DNA from: Croceitalea rosinachiae
GTDB lineage: Bacteria > Bacteroidota > Bacteroidia > Flavobacteriales > Flavobacteriaceae
Assembly (NCBI RefSeq): GCF_031846445.1
Contig: NZ_JAVRHR010000001.1
Location: forward strand, 992,001 to 1,056,000
Direction: 5' to 3'
DNA: 64,000 nt
Both the position numbers and the translations under genes were made by a program. The notes beneath the pieces were generated by a model that saw only the letters and a program-made list of their open reading frames with translations, was not told the origin of the DNA and ran no database searches. Position 1 is the first letter of the stretch. Each line of letters opens with the position of its first letter. Shown in pieces: positions 52,363-61,246 of this stretch.

Positions 52363-53184
52363 ATGAATGTTTCAAAGCTGCTTAAAGTACCCTTCCCGGC
52401 CCCTAAACGCAGCCTTAAAAAGTTCTTGTTTATTTGGTTGCTCGGCATAGGGGGCAGCCTTTTTATCTTTTTGTTTAACCCTTTTGAAATTGCTAGACAA
52501 GCAGGAGAATTGTCTACCAATCTTTTATTGCTTAGTTTGGGAGGGGTTTTTGCAGTGTCCATTATAGTAATGGAGTGGGGAATTCCGTGGCTATCTCCGA
52601 ATTTATTTAAAAAATGGAACATTGGAAAGGCCTTACTTTGGTATACTCTAGTGTTTCTGTTTGCTGGTACCATAAACTTCATTTATAAAAGCTATTTGGC
52701 CGGTTTCAGGGATTTTACCCTTCAGGAGTGGGTATTTGTGCTTGCCCGTACATTGGCGATTGGGGGTACTGTAGCATTTTTTATTGTTGGTATATACCAA
52801 TTGTTGAATCGAAACAAACTAACGCGCCTTGTTTCGGGGGAGGAGTTTAATTTTACGGCTTCTGACGGCAAGTCTTATAGATTGAACTTAAATCAAATTT
52901 TGTATTTGTCTAGTGACGACAACTATGTAGATATACATTATATGGACGATAATGTTCGTAAAAAGCTGATAGTGCGGGCCAGCTTAAAATATATGGAAAC
53001 GCAATTGGTGAATCCCATTTCCCCTATACAGAGGTGTCATCGGCGGTTCTTGATCAACATTGGCCAGGTTGCTATCCAAAAAGCAACAAGCAGAAGTATG
53101 CTATTGGAGTTAATGGGACAACCGGATAGAATCCCAGTTTCCGCTCAATATGTTAAAGACATCAAAGCAAAGATTGTTCATTAG
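52363..53184 (+). CDS. membrane-bound LytTR-family transcription regulator
   Basis: 273 residues. Four hydrophobic helices (about 22-45, 53-72, 90-110, 125-145) precede a LytTR DNA-binding domain (about 160-273): ILYLSSDDNYVDIHYMDDN, RASLKYMETQL, QRCHRRFLINI and IPVSAQYVKDIK. It lacks a receiver domain, so the membrane part may itself sense a signal. It heads a co-directional run that includes the cupin, EthD and nucleotidyltransferase genes. Confidence 0.88.
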   Translation: MNVSKLLKVPFPAPKRSLKKFLFIWLLGIGGSLFIFLFNPFEIARQAGELSTNLLLLSLGGVFAVSIIVMEWGIPWLSPNLFKKWNIGKALLWYTLVFLFAGTINFIYKSYLAGFRDFTLQEWVFVLARTLAIGGTVAFFIVGIYQLLNRNKLTRLVSGEEFNFTASDGKSYRLNLNQILYLSSDDNYVDIHYMDDNVRKKLIVRASLKYMETQLVNPISPIQRCHRRFLINIGQVAIQKATSRSMLLELMGQPDRIPVSAQYVKDIKAKIVH

Positions 53185-53314
53185 CCCCAAATTCTTGTGT
53201 ATTCCCCACAACCTCAGGTTTATTAGGCTTTAACAGAAGCTTTCTTTTTTCTTTTGGGCATTCGGAAATAGTTCCGTTCATATTAAATCTTATCAAATAA
53301 AAACGTTCAAAACA

Positions 53315-54151
53315 ATGAAAACTTTTGTGAAAATACTTTCACTTTGTGTATTTGTAACAGGTTTACACGCTCAAGGTCCCAGAATCTCAGAACTGGTTAG
53401 TGTTAGCCCTAATGAATCAAAAGCATCCCTAAAAAAAGAAATGAAAGAAATTATAATCTCTTTTGTAGAGGATTATAAAACCGATAGGCATGCCAGAGAA
53501 CAACGAGTGGTGGGGATAAGGGTACCTGAAGTAAATGGGAAATGGACAATTACAGTTACGGGAAAAGAAATTGGGAATAAAAAATGGGAAGTTTTGCTAA
53601 ACGAGGGCTTACCCACTATACCAACCGCTGTATACCGTGCCGAGGTCAGTGCGCTTAAGGCCATTTATAATGGCGAAATGAACGCCATGACTGCCCAGAT
53701 GAAAGCATTCTCATCAGATTATGCTCCTCTAGATGATGAAGAAATTAATGGCTACCAGCCTACGGAGGAAGAAAATGGGGAATGGAATGCATTTTCATTC
53801 CATTTTTGGACTAAGGGATTTCCCGAAGTTATACCATTTCGTCCTAGCGCTACTAGAAAAGCGCATGGTGCCGGAGGTACTATTTTTTATTACGAAAAGG
53901 GATTGCGGACGGGTTGGTTAAATATGTTGCCAGGAGATCGTGTTCGGGAAGATGCTCGAGAACAGGCTATGCCTTTTCCAATGATGGGGGTCATAATTAA
54001 GGGTACCGCGAAGGGCATTGTCGATGGAGAACCCGTAACAGTTTCTGAGGGGAATACTGTTTTTATCCCTGCCAATGTTCATCATAAATGGTGGAATGAG
54101 TCCGACAAGAGCGTGGAACTTATCCTTATCATGTTTGGTAAAGGAGCATAA
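53315..54151 (+). CDS. secreted protein with SCP2-like region and cupin domain
   Basis: 278 residues with a signal peptide (ending GLHAQ). The middle region (about 30-125) with KWTITVTGKEI and YNGEMNAMTAQMKAFSS recalls SCP2 sterol-carrier folds. The C-terminal cupin (about 200-278) has GVIIKGTAKGIVDGEPVTVSEGNTVFIPANVHHKWWNE (positions ~225-262), with metal-site histidines. Probably periplasmic, with an unknown small hydrophobic ligand. The combination is unusual; assignment of the first part is tentative. Confidence 0.7.
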   Translation: MKTFVKILSLCVFVTGLHAQGPRISELVSVSPNESKASLKKEMKEIIISFVEDYKTDRHAREQRVVGIRVPEVNGKWTITVTGKEIGNKKWEVLLNEGLPTIPTAVYRAEVSALKAIYNGEMNAMTAQMKAFSSDYAPLDDEEINGYQPTEEENGEWNAFSFHFWTKGFPEVIPFRPSATRKAHGAGGTIFYYEKGLRTGWLNMLPGDRVREDAREQAMPFPMMGVIIKGTAKGIVDGEPVTVSEGNTVFIPANVHHKWWNESDKSVELILIMFGKGA

Positions 54152-54251
54152 ATATGGGCTTTATGGAAAAAGAATGGGAAATCATACGAAAATGGAAAGT
54201 AAAACAGGCTTCCCATAATCAAAAGTATCAGCACTATAAATATCTGCATCT

Positions 54252-54659
54252 ATGAGGATTCCACTTTTAATTTATTTTATACTAATTACATCGCTGGGCA
54301 TTGCTCAAAGAGATTCTATGGGTTTTGAGCGGAGCGGATTACCAGGCTGGTTTAAAATTTCTATATTATACCCTAATAGGGAAGGACAGTATTTTAATAT
54401 GGACTATTATTCAAAAACACACATGCCCATGGTAGCCGCACTTTTTGGGGATAGACTAAAGGGCTACTCTATCGACAAGGGCCTGTCTGGTAGAACGTCC
54501 GATGATGCCGTCACCTATATTGCTGTGGGTTATTTTTACTTTGAAAAACTTTCCGATTATAAAGAGGCTTTTGGCCCAAATGCAGACAAGATTCGTGGCG
54601 ATATACCAAATTACACGAACATTCAACCCATTGTTCAAATAAGTCAAATTATCAAATAA
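54252..54659 (+). CDS. secreted EthD family protein
   Basis: 135 residues. A signal peptide (MRIPLLIYFILITSLGIAQ) precedes an EthD-like ferredoxin fold: FKISILYPNREGQYFNMDYYSKTHMPMV, then TYIAVGYFYFEKLSDYKEAF and NIQPIVQISQI. EthD proteins are usually cytoplasmic; an exported version is uncommon. It probably works with the secreted cupin protein upstream (100 bases away). Reaction unknown. Confidence 0.8.
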   Translation: MRIPLLIYFILITSLGIAQRDSMGFERSGLPGWFKISILYPNREGQYFNMDYYSKTHMPMVAALFGDRLKGYSIDKGLSGRTSDDAVTYIAVGYFYFEKLSDYKEAFGPNADKIRGDIPNYTNIQPIVQISQIIK

Positions 54660-54683
54660 AATTTTTTTTAGTTTAACATAGAA

Positions 54684-55481
54684 ATGAAAGCTGCAATTAG
54701 GCCCCATCATCAAAGAGCGATTTATAATTTAGTAAACGAATATCAGAATGACTCACGTTTTGAAGCCCTAATTATTGGAGGTTCGGTAGCCAAAGGATGC
54801 GCCCGTGCCGATTCTGATATCGACTTTATGATTGTGGCCAACGATAGCGAATTTGAAAAACGGAATCAGAAAGATGATCTGTTTATCAATAGAACGGACC
54901 TGACCGATTATTCAAATGGCTTTGTTGATGGAAAGATAATTGACATGTCATATCTTAATATGGTTGATAAAAAGGGTAACGAGCCTACGCGTGCTGCTTT
55001 TGACGGAGCTTTTTTGGCCTTTTCAAAAATACAAGGTTTAGAAGGGTTGATTAAGAGTATTAGGCGATATCCTGAGGAGTTAAGGGAAGACAAACTCAAG
55101 AGTTTTTATGCCATGTCCTTTATTCAAAATTGGTTAATGAACGAAGCAGAACGCCACAATAACCTTTACACTAAAAGCAGGGCTGCTTCGCAGCTTGTGT
55201 TGTTTACAGGAAGGTTGATATTGGCCCATAACCGCGTTTTTTTTCCGTACCACAAATGGTTTTATGAGTATTTGGGAAGATGTCATGAAAAACCTGAAGG
55301 GCTAATGGACTTGATGAACACATTGCTCCGAGAGCCTAACGCAAAACACGCTAAGGCCCTTTTCCAGACTATCAAAGATTTCAAAGCATGGGGTGTTTCA
55401 GATATTCAAGCATTTTCATGGTTTATGGAAAAAGTGGAGTGGGGCTGGATGAGGAATGAAGCTACTCTAGAAGATTGGTAA
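54684..55481 (+). CDS. nucleotidyltransferase-fold protein
   Basis: 265 residues. The pol-beta superfamily signature GGSVAKGCARADSDIDFMI (32-50) shows GGS and the catalytic Asp45-x-Asp47 pair, near the N-terminus. The rest is helical and resembles aminoglycoside- or protein-AMPylating nucleotidyltransferases only generally. Its target cannot be read. No antitoxin-like partner is adjacent, so it is not called a toxin-antitoxin system. Confidence 0.75.
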   Translation: MKAAIRPHHQRAIYNLVNEYQNDSRFEALIIGGSVAKGCARADSDIDFMIVANDSEFEKRNQKDDLFINRTDLTDYSNGFVDGKIIDMSYLNMVDKKGNEPTRAAFDGAFLAFSKIQGLEGLIKSIRRYPEELREDKLKSFYAMSFIQNWLMNEAERHNNLYTKSRAASQLVLFTGRLILAHNRVFFPYHKWFYEYLGRCHEKPEGLMDLMNTLLREPNAKHAKALFQTIKDFKAWGVSDIQAFSWFMEKVEWGWMRNEATLEDW

Positions 55482-55531
55482 ACTCAAGTTTTCTGATAAA
55501 ATAATTTGTACTAATACGAAATAACTTAATC

Positions 55532-56845
55532 ATGAAAATTCACTATTTTAAACTTCCTTATGGGTCCAATTTTGGAACATTGATTGTTTTGCTTTCCTAT
55601 CTTTTGTCTTGTATTCAAATCATGAACGCCCAGACCACCAAATCCGAAATTCAACTAACCGAAAAAGGCTATAAACTTTTTTTGAACGGTGAGCCTTTTT
55701 ACGTTAAGGGTGCTGGCATGGATAATGGTAATATGGAGGGCTTGGCCAAACATGGTTCTAACTCCCTAAGAACATGGAGTATGGATAATGGGAAAGAGAT
55801 TTTGGACCAAGCTCACAAATTGGGATTAAAAGTAATGATGGGGATATGGGTGGGATTGGAACGCCATGGGTTCAATTACAATGATGAAAAAGCCATTCAA
55901 AGACAGTTTGAACGTATTCGTAAAGAGGTATTGCAATTAAAAGACCACCCAGCTTTGATGATTTGGTGTATTGGTAATGAGATGAACCTTGAATCCAAAA
56001 ACCCCAAAGTGTGGGATGCAGTGAACGATATTGCCAAAATGATTCATGAGGTAGATCCAAATCATCTAACCACTACGCCTCTGGCCGGCATTGACAAAAA
56101 GGATGTAGCCCTAGTGACACAAAGGGCGCCTGAGATAGATTTTTTAAGCGTGCAGCTTTACGGTCCTATAGATGTGCTTCCACAACTTATCAGAGCCTCC
56201 GATTATGATGGTCCCCTAATGGTTACCGAATGGGGTGCTACCGGTTGGTGGGAGGTAGAAAAAACAGATTGGGGTGCTCCCCTGGAGAACAACAGCTCCA
56301 AAAAGGCCGACCTTTATTTGAAGCGGTACCAAAACGCTATTTTGGGCCAATCTGAAAAGGTTATGGGTTCTTACGTCTTTTTATGGGGGCAGAAACAAGA
56401 ACGTACACCTACTTGGTTCGGTATGTTTATGCCAGATGGCAAGGAAACGGAATCCGTGGACGTAATGCATTATGCTTGGAATGGGGTTTGGCCCAAAAAC
56501 AGAAGTCCGAGACTGAAAGATTTCACTTTAAATGGAAAAAGAGCTATAGACAACATTAAGCTTTCTGCGGGAGAATTATATAAAACCGAAGTAACCATAG
56601 AAGATCCTGACAATGATAAATTAACGTATCGCTGGCAAATTATGCGAGAAAGCCAATCGACAAAAACAGGAGGAGATGCAGAGTACATCCCCGAAAAAAT
56701 GAACAACCTATTTACAGAGCCTATGGAAGATTTTACATCTTTTCGCGCGCCAAAACTAGGCGGTGCATATCGACTTTTTATCTATGTGGAAGACGGGCAC
56801 CATCATACAGCGCATGGCAATATCCCATTTTGGGTTGAGGATTAA
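55532..56845 (+). CDS. glycoside hydrolase family 2 TIM-barrel protein (partial architecture)
   Basis: 437 residues with an N-terminal export signal. The TIM-barrel (about 48-310) shows the GH2 acid/base in MIWCIGNEMNLE (Asn149-Glu150) and the nucleophile in MVTEWGATGWW (Glu233). The usual GH2 jelly-roll and Ig domains before the barrel are absent; a C-terminal Ig/PKD-like domain (about 335-437; DPDNDKLTYRWQI) is present instead. It probably hydrolyses or transfers beta-glycosides outside the cytoplasm. Substrate unknown. Confidence 0.82.
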   Translation: MKIHYFKLPYGSNFGTLIVLLSYLLSCIQIMNAQTTKSEIQLTEKGYKLFLNGEPFYVKGAGMDNGNMEGLAKHGSNSLRTWSMDNGKEILDQAHKLGLKVMMGIWVGLERHGFNYNDEKAIQRQFERIRKEVLQLKDHPALMIWCIGNEMNLESKNPKVWDAVNDIAKMIHEVDPNHLTTTPLAGIDKKDVALVTQRAPEIDFLSVQLYGPIDVLPQLIRASDYDGPLMVTEWGATGWWEVEKTDWGAPLENNSSKKADLYLKRYQNAILGQSEKVMGSYVFLWGQKQERTPTWFGMFMPDGKETESVDVMHYAWNGVWPKNRSPRLKDFTLNGKRAIDNIKLSAGELYKTEVTIEDPDNDKLTYRWQIMRESQSTKTGGDAEYIPEKMNNLFTEPMEDFTSFRAPKLGGAYRLFIYVEDGHHHTAHGNIPFWVED

Positions 56846-56849
56846 CAGG

Positions 56850-57156
56850 TTAATGTTCAATTGTGCCGTATAAACAAGTATGGTCTTTTTCTACCAATGG
56901 AGAAAGGGACTTCTGACCATTTCAATCAACTTTATCTCTACAGTTGACTTACTTCTTTTAAAGCCCATGCTTTTTGAAGTCCCTTAGGAAAATTTGTAGA
57001 AATGGCATCGTAGTAAAAATTGAACTTCAAGACGCAAGTAAAACTTTTATTGGAGAATTGTGTAGTTTCTCGTATAAGTCCTTTTTCAGAAAATTCTTCT
57101 ACTTCGCTCTTGGTTAGGCGAAGGCGTATGGAACTGGCCTTTATTCTAATTTTCAT
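56850..57156 (-). pseudogene. decayed DUF7009 gene
   Basis: MKIRIKASSIRLRLTKSEVEEFSEKGLI begins like the small Bacteroidota DUF7009 family. The frame ends at SQL* (56938) well before the family's end, and another frame continues with LVEKDHTCLYG, resembling the family C-terminus, stopping at 56850-56852. The middle is also diverged. At least one stop and one frame change separate the parts. Confidence 0.5.
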
Positions 57157-57210
57157 TTATGTTGAAAATAATAAGAAAATTCTTACGTTTATATTAATTA
57201 AAACCAAAGT

Positions 57211-59001
57211 TTGAAAACAAAGACCTCTTCTAAATATTCCCTAAAACAATCTGCAATACCTACTTTGGTTGTAGATAAAGATATTCAAATATGGGAATGT
57301 TCTGATGCCCTTTCCCACTTTTTTGAACAACCAACTGAGTTTACTTTTAATGATTTATGCGACATTTTTGGTGAAGTTTCCATTGAATTTAAGCATAAAC
57401 TAGGGAAAAAAAAATATTTCACGGAAACTGTTCAATTAATTTCTAAGACTGGTCAAGAACGCTGGATAAAAGTAAACGCCTATCCTATTTTTGATAAAGA
57501 AGGCTTCTTTCAATTAAGTTTTGATGATGTAACAGAAGAAAGAATTCAATATAGTTTGGGCCAAAAAGCCAAAGAACTTGCAAAGGTTGGTAGCTGGAGC
57601 GTTGATTTGATCAATAATACTATTTTTTGGTCGGATATGACCAAAAAGATTCATGGAGTACCACTAGATTTTGTACCAGACCTCGAAAAAGGTATTGATT
57701 TTTATAAAGAAGGAGACGATAGAGCTCGAATTATAGAGGCCGTTTCAGAATGTATAGAATCTGGCAAATCATTCGACGTGGAACTTATAATTATCACCGC
57801 TACAGGAAAAGAAAAATGGATTAGGTCTATTGGGGCTGCAGAAAGGGTAAATGGCAAGACTGTTGGTTTCAAAGGTGTTTTTCAAGATATTGACGAAAAG
57901 AAACGAAGTCGCTTAGAATATGAAACTATAAGCAATCGTTTAAGGGTAGGAATCGAAAGTGCAAACGTAGGCGTTTGGGATTATGATATCGTAAACAATG
58001 AATTATTTTGGGATGATAAAATGTATGACCTGTATGGTGTAGATAAAAATGATTTTAATGGAGTGTATGAGGCCTGGGAACGTTCTGTTCATCCAGACGA
58101 TAAAGAACTGGCTGCGACAGAGGTGGAATTGGCAATTCAGGGCAAAAAAGAATTTAATACAGAATTTAGGGTCATCAAAAATGATGGTAGCATAGAATAT
58201 ATTCATGCAGAAGCCAAAGTTTTTAATGATAAAAATGGGGTCGCTTATAGATTGATTGGTGCCAATACCAATGTTACCAGAATGAAGAGGAAAGATGAAA
58301 GATTACGTCAATTGCTCAATATTACTGAAAAACAAAACCAAAGATTACTTGAATTCACTAAAATAGTTTCCCATAACCTAAGATCTAATTCAAGTAATAT
58401 TTCAATGCTTTCAGGAATGCTCAATCAAGACTTGCCCATTGAGGATCAAAAAAAGTTTATTCAAATGATCCAAACCTCATCAGAACAACTTGATGAAATC
58501 ATTGTGCAACTGAATGAGATTGCAAAAATTCAAGCCACCGATAAGAGTGAAATTATAGAAATTCCAATTAGGGCTACAATTAATAAGGTTTTAGAAAGCT
58601 TGAATGGTTTAATACTAGAATCTGATGCCAAGATAAAAATTGCTATTGATGAAAAATTAAGGGTAAAAGGTATAAAGCCTTATTTGACGAGTGTTTTTAT
58701 AAACTTGCTTACGAATAGTTTAAAATATAGGGATTTGGATAAAAGACTTGAACTTGAAATCAATAGTAAAGTTTTAAAAAATCAGACAGTAATTTCATTT
58801 AAAGACAATGGCATCGGGATTGATTTAAAAAAACACAGATCAAAACTTTTCGGTATGTATAAGACATTTCACAACCATAAAGACTCAAAGGGCATTGGCC
58901 TTTTTATAACCAAGAACCATATGGAAGCAATGGATGGAAAAATTGAAGCTGAAAGTACTGTCGGTAAAGGCACAACATTTAATCTGTATTTTAAAAATTA
59001 A
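57211..59001 (+). CDS. soluble multi-PAS sensor histidine kinase
   Basis: 596 residues without membrane helices: three PAS-type domains (about 12-112, 120-240, 250-365), the last two ending in the PAC pattern. Then a HisKA-like segment FTKIVSHNLRSNSSNISML carries the phospho-His (near 386), and a HATPase domain shows NLLTNSLKYRD, FKDNGIGIDL and GIGLFITK. The N residue after H (SHNLR) marks the bacteroidete subgroup. Only TTG 57211 starts the first PAS. The receiver gene follows after 11 bases, clearly its partner. Confidence 0.9.
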   Translation: MKTKTSSKYSLKQSAIPTLVVDKDIQIWECSDALSHFFEQPTEFTFNDLCDIFGEVSIEFKHKLGKKKYFTETVQLISKTGQERWIKVNAYPIFDKEGFFQLSFDDVTEERIQYSLGQKAKELAKVGSWSVDLINNTIFWSDMTKKIHGVPLDFVPDLEKGIDFYKEGDDRARIIEAVSECIESGKSFDVELIIITATGKEKWIRSIGAAERVNGKTVGFKGVFQDIDEKKRSRLEYETISNRLRVGIESANVGVWDYDIVNNELFWDDKMYDLYGVDKNDFNGVYEAWERSVHPDDKELAATEVELAIQGKKEFNTEFRVIKNDGSIEYIHAEAKVFNDKNGVAYRLIGANTNVTRMKRKDERLRQLLNITEKQNQRLLEFTKIVSHNLRSNSSNISMLSGMLNQDLPIEDQKKFIQMIQTSSEQLDEIIVQLNEIAKIQATDKSEIIEIPIRATINKVLESLNGLILESDAKIKIAIDEKLRVKGIKPYLTSVFINLLTNSLKYRDLDKRLELEINSKVLKNQTVISFKDNGIGIDLKKHRSKLFGMYKTFHNHKDSKGIGLFITKNHMEAMDGKIEAESTVGKGTTFNLYFKN

Positions 59002-59012
59002 CAAATAAATTC

Positions 59013-59411
59013 ATGGAGGAAAAAAAAGTATTCTTGGTTGACGATGATTTAATATTCAGAACTGCGGCAACAGTTTTGATAAAACAAATATTTCCAGGAT
59101 ATCAAATAAGTCATTTTGAAAACGGTCTGGAAGTATATGAAAAACTTATTGACTTAAGTGAGAATCAAGGCCAATTGCCTGATTTAATGTTTTTGGACAT
59201 TAACATGCCAGTGATGAACGGCTGGGAGTTGTTAGAAGAATTAAAATCTGCACCAGCGATAATAAGGGATCAGGTTCAGGTTCATATTTTAACTTCTTCC
59301 ATTGCCCCTGAAGACATGAATCTTTCTAAGACCTATAATTTCATTGATGGATACGTTACAAAACCACTAACACAACAAGATTTACATCGAGTAGCTGAGT
59401 ATGCACAGTAA
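59013..59411 (+). CDS. single-domain response regulator
   Basis: 132 residues, receiver only. Acidic pocket Asp10-Asp12 (LVDDD), phospho-acceptor Asp62 (LDINMPVMNG), the Thr/Ser switch (LTSS at 93-96) and the conserved Lys117 (VTKPL). With no output domain it should act by protein interaction or phosphorelay. It is paired with the PAS histidine kinase just upstream. Confidence 0.92.
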   Translation: MEEKKVFLVDDDLIFRTAATVLIKQIFPGYQISHFENGLEVYEKLIDLSENQGQLPDLMFLDINMPVMNGWELLEELKSAPAIIRDQVQVHILTSSIAPEDMNLSKTYNFIDGYVTKPLTQQDLHRVAEYAQ

Positions 59412-59517
59412 TACTAGCCTTCATTATTTTCATCTCACTAACTGTAAAGGGTACTTTACTCAATTATGGTTTTCTAATCAAGCCTAAGTTATTAGTTTGA
59501 TAATAAATCAAGCTAGA

Positions 59518-60117
59518 ATGAAAACTATACTAACAATTGCTCAAATTTGCTTGCTATTTCATTTTTCACATGCAAGCAAAAAAATAGACTTTAATTTCCA
59601 GGTTAGCGCCTTAGAAAGCATGTATAATTGTTTAGCATCCGCTCCTTCAGGAATACAAGATTTAAAAGATGGCGTCGTAATTGATGCTTACGATTTCTTT
59701 GATGGTGATGAAAAAGCATTGAGCCTGTTGGGTTTTTTAAATGTTGATATTAAAAAACAAGAGCGCATAACCGTAATTGAATATTTACAAAAGGGCTCAG
59801 TTTACTGTAACGGAAAGCGAAAAAAGTACGGTATTGGAGCAAGATTGATGATGCGGGTAACCAGTCATAAAAGAAAGGCAAAGCTAGATACTCCGCAACA
59901 GATAACCGCAAGTGTAATTTTTGGTCAAGCCACTGTAAAGTTTAGTATGCATACCTTCGGAATTACAGGCCCAGGAGTTGCTAACTTGAATAGAGTAGGT
60001 TCCATAACCGAAAATACGTATTCAAGCTTTATTTCGGGAATATCAGATTTATTAGCTGATGCTTATAAAGGAAGTAATCAGTATATCATAGCACCTCAAT
60101 TATTGAGTAAGCCTTAA
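59518..60117 (+). CDS. secreted hypothetical protein
   Basis: 199 residues from ATG 59518, opening with a signal peptide (MKTILTIAQICLLFHFSHAS). The mature part has mixed strands, including ALESMYNCLASAP and ITVIEYLQKGSVYCNGKRKKYGIGARLMMRV; two Cys might form a disulfide. No family is recognised. It ends in a 4-base convergent overlap with a small membrane ORF. Confidence 0.65.
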   Translation: MKTILTIAQICLLFHFSHASKKIDFNFQVSALESMYNCLASAPSGIQDLKDGVVIDAYDFFDGDEKALSLLGFLNVDIKKQERITVIEYLQKGSVYCNGKRKKYGIGARLMMRVTSHKRKAKLDTPQQITASVIFGQATVKFSMHTFGITGPGVANLNRVGSITENTYSSFISGISDLLADAYKGSNQYIIAPQLLSKP

Positions 60118-60290
60118 AGTTTGGCCAAGCTATTGTCCAAATCAGGTAGGGCGTTTAATACAGCATCCGTAATTTCTTGTTGAATTTGGGCAGCGTAAGC
60201 ATCGTAGACCACAAGACTAAGTAAAAGGGCACTTATGGTCAAACATATGGTAAGTATACGTGCAGATAGCAATTTTTCTGAAGGGTTCAT
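60114..60290 (-). CDS. small single-span membrane protein
   Basis: 58 residues: MNPSEKLLSARILTICLTIS then ALLLSLVVYDAYA, one transmembrane span at about 10-30, and an acidic C-terminal tail (QQEITDAVLNALPDLDNSL). It is not recognised, but the start, length and composition look coding. A TAA/TTA convergent overlap with the preceding gene ends it. Confidence 0.45.
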   Translation of the reverse strand: MNPSEKLLSARILTICLTISALLLSLVVYDAYAAQIQQEITDAVLNALPDLDNSLAKL

Positions 60291-60473
60291 TTTTGGTTAG
60301 TTAATTTGTTTCGTATGAAGATACTATATTTTATCAAAATTAACAAACTCTTAACAAATCTAATGAACAGTTAGCCAGTATTTTACCTTCTCAGTGCTCC
60401 CTGTTTTATTGGTTGTAAGACCCATCTTAATATACTGGACTAATGTTGTTCAGCTAATTTAATGTTCAAAAAT

Positions 60474-60498
60474 AAAGAGGGCATATGGCCCTCTTTTT
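60474..60498 (-). terminator. Rho-independent terminator after the YwqK-like gene
   Basis: AAAGAGGGC/GCCCTCTTT hairpin with a short loop, flanked by A-rich and T-rich tracts, 20 bases after the YwqK-like stop. It could also work on the plus strand. Confidence 0.8.
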
Positions 60499-60517
60499 AA
60501 ATTAACTTACAACGAAT

Positions 60518-60871
60518 CTAAAGTGTAATGTCTTTTGAATTATTCCATTCAATGACATTGACCAATCTGCCTTCTGAATAAGTGACCTCACGTAAGGCTT
60601 CACCATCGACTTTCCAAAAAAACCATTCGCCAATTCTCTTACCCTCATCATAATGCCCTATTGCAATTTTTTTGCCACTTTCTGTGAACATTACCCATTC
60701 GCCCTGAAGCTTTCCATTTTTTATACAACCTATTTGTGCAATTTGTCCATTGTCGTGAAAGTAAATGGCCTTTACAATTTCACCCACTTTTTCATATTTT
60801 GGCTCAATTTTCTGTGCATTCATTGTAAATGAACCAACTGTAAAAATTACTGATATTACTAAACTTTTCAT
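60518..60871 (-). CDS. secreted MORN/YwqK-like repeat protein
   Basis: 117 residues. A signal peptide (MKSLVISVIFTVGSFTMNAQ) precedes MORN-like repeats: FHDNGQIAQIGCIKNGKLQGEWVMFTESGKK, IGHYDEGKRIGEWFFWKVDG and REVTYSEGRL (positions ~38-105 in all). The repeats are those of YwqK-like proteins. Because it is exported and alone, a toxin-antitoxin role is unlikely; it may bind membrane lipids or envelope proteins. Confidence 0.78.
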   Translation of the reverse strand: MKSLVISVIFTVGSFTMNAQKIEPKYEKVGEIVKAIYFHDNGQIAQIGCIKNGKLQGEWVMFTESGKKIAIGHYDEGKRIGEWFFWKVDGEALREVTYSEGRLVNVIEWNNSKDITL

Positions 60872-61246
60872 TTTGATTATTTTTAAATTTTATTGTCTTT
60901 TTCTTTTTTTCCCATTAATTGAAAAATGAGGAACTATTGAATCTTCTGTGTTCTGCCCAATTGACCCTTCTGACTTTTCTTTGTTGGTACATGAACGAGA
61001 ATCTCCTTACTTCCGTGGGCGTTTTTTCAAATGTTACTTTCATGATTTCTACTTTTTAATTATTGTTTTTGATTGAGGAACTTTTGAGCATAATCGCTCA
61101 TTATTTTCGAGGACAAAGGAATGGTGAAAGTGGTTTTTGCACTATTACCATTTTAGCAAAAACTATAACTGTCGTAGCCAACAAAAAAATGGGAATAGGC
61201 AACTGTAAATGAGGTGGCAAAAACTATAACTAAGGTCGCATGCCCC
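60872..61246. other. 375-bp intergenic region with a 15-bp direct repeat
   Basis: No credible ORF. GCAAAAACTATAACT is present at 61156-61170 and 61217-61231, 61 bp apart, between the YwqK-like and HTCS genes. Meaning unknown; not recognised as a terminator or operator. Confidence 0.5.

Noticed and set aside
54684..55481. MntA/HepT-type nucleotidyltransferase toxin-antitoxin pair
   Set aside because: The protein is twice the usual size, and no HEPN-domain partner is next to it.
57020..57214. Plus-strand ORF before the PAS kinase
   Set aside because: It is antisense to the DUF7009 remnant, with no recognisable domain.
60518..60871. Toxin-antitoxin locus (YwqK-like antitoxin)
   Set aside because: The protein has a signal peptide, stands alone, and no toxin-like gene adjoins it.
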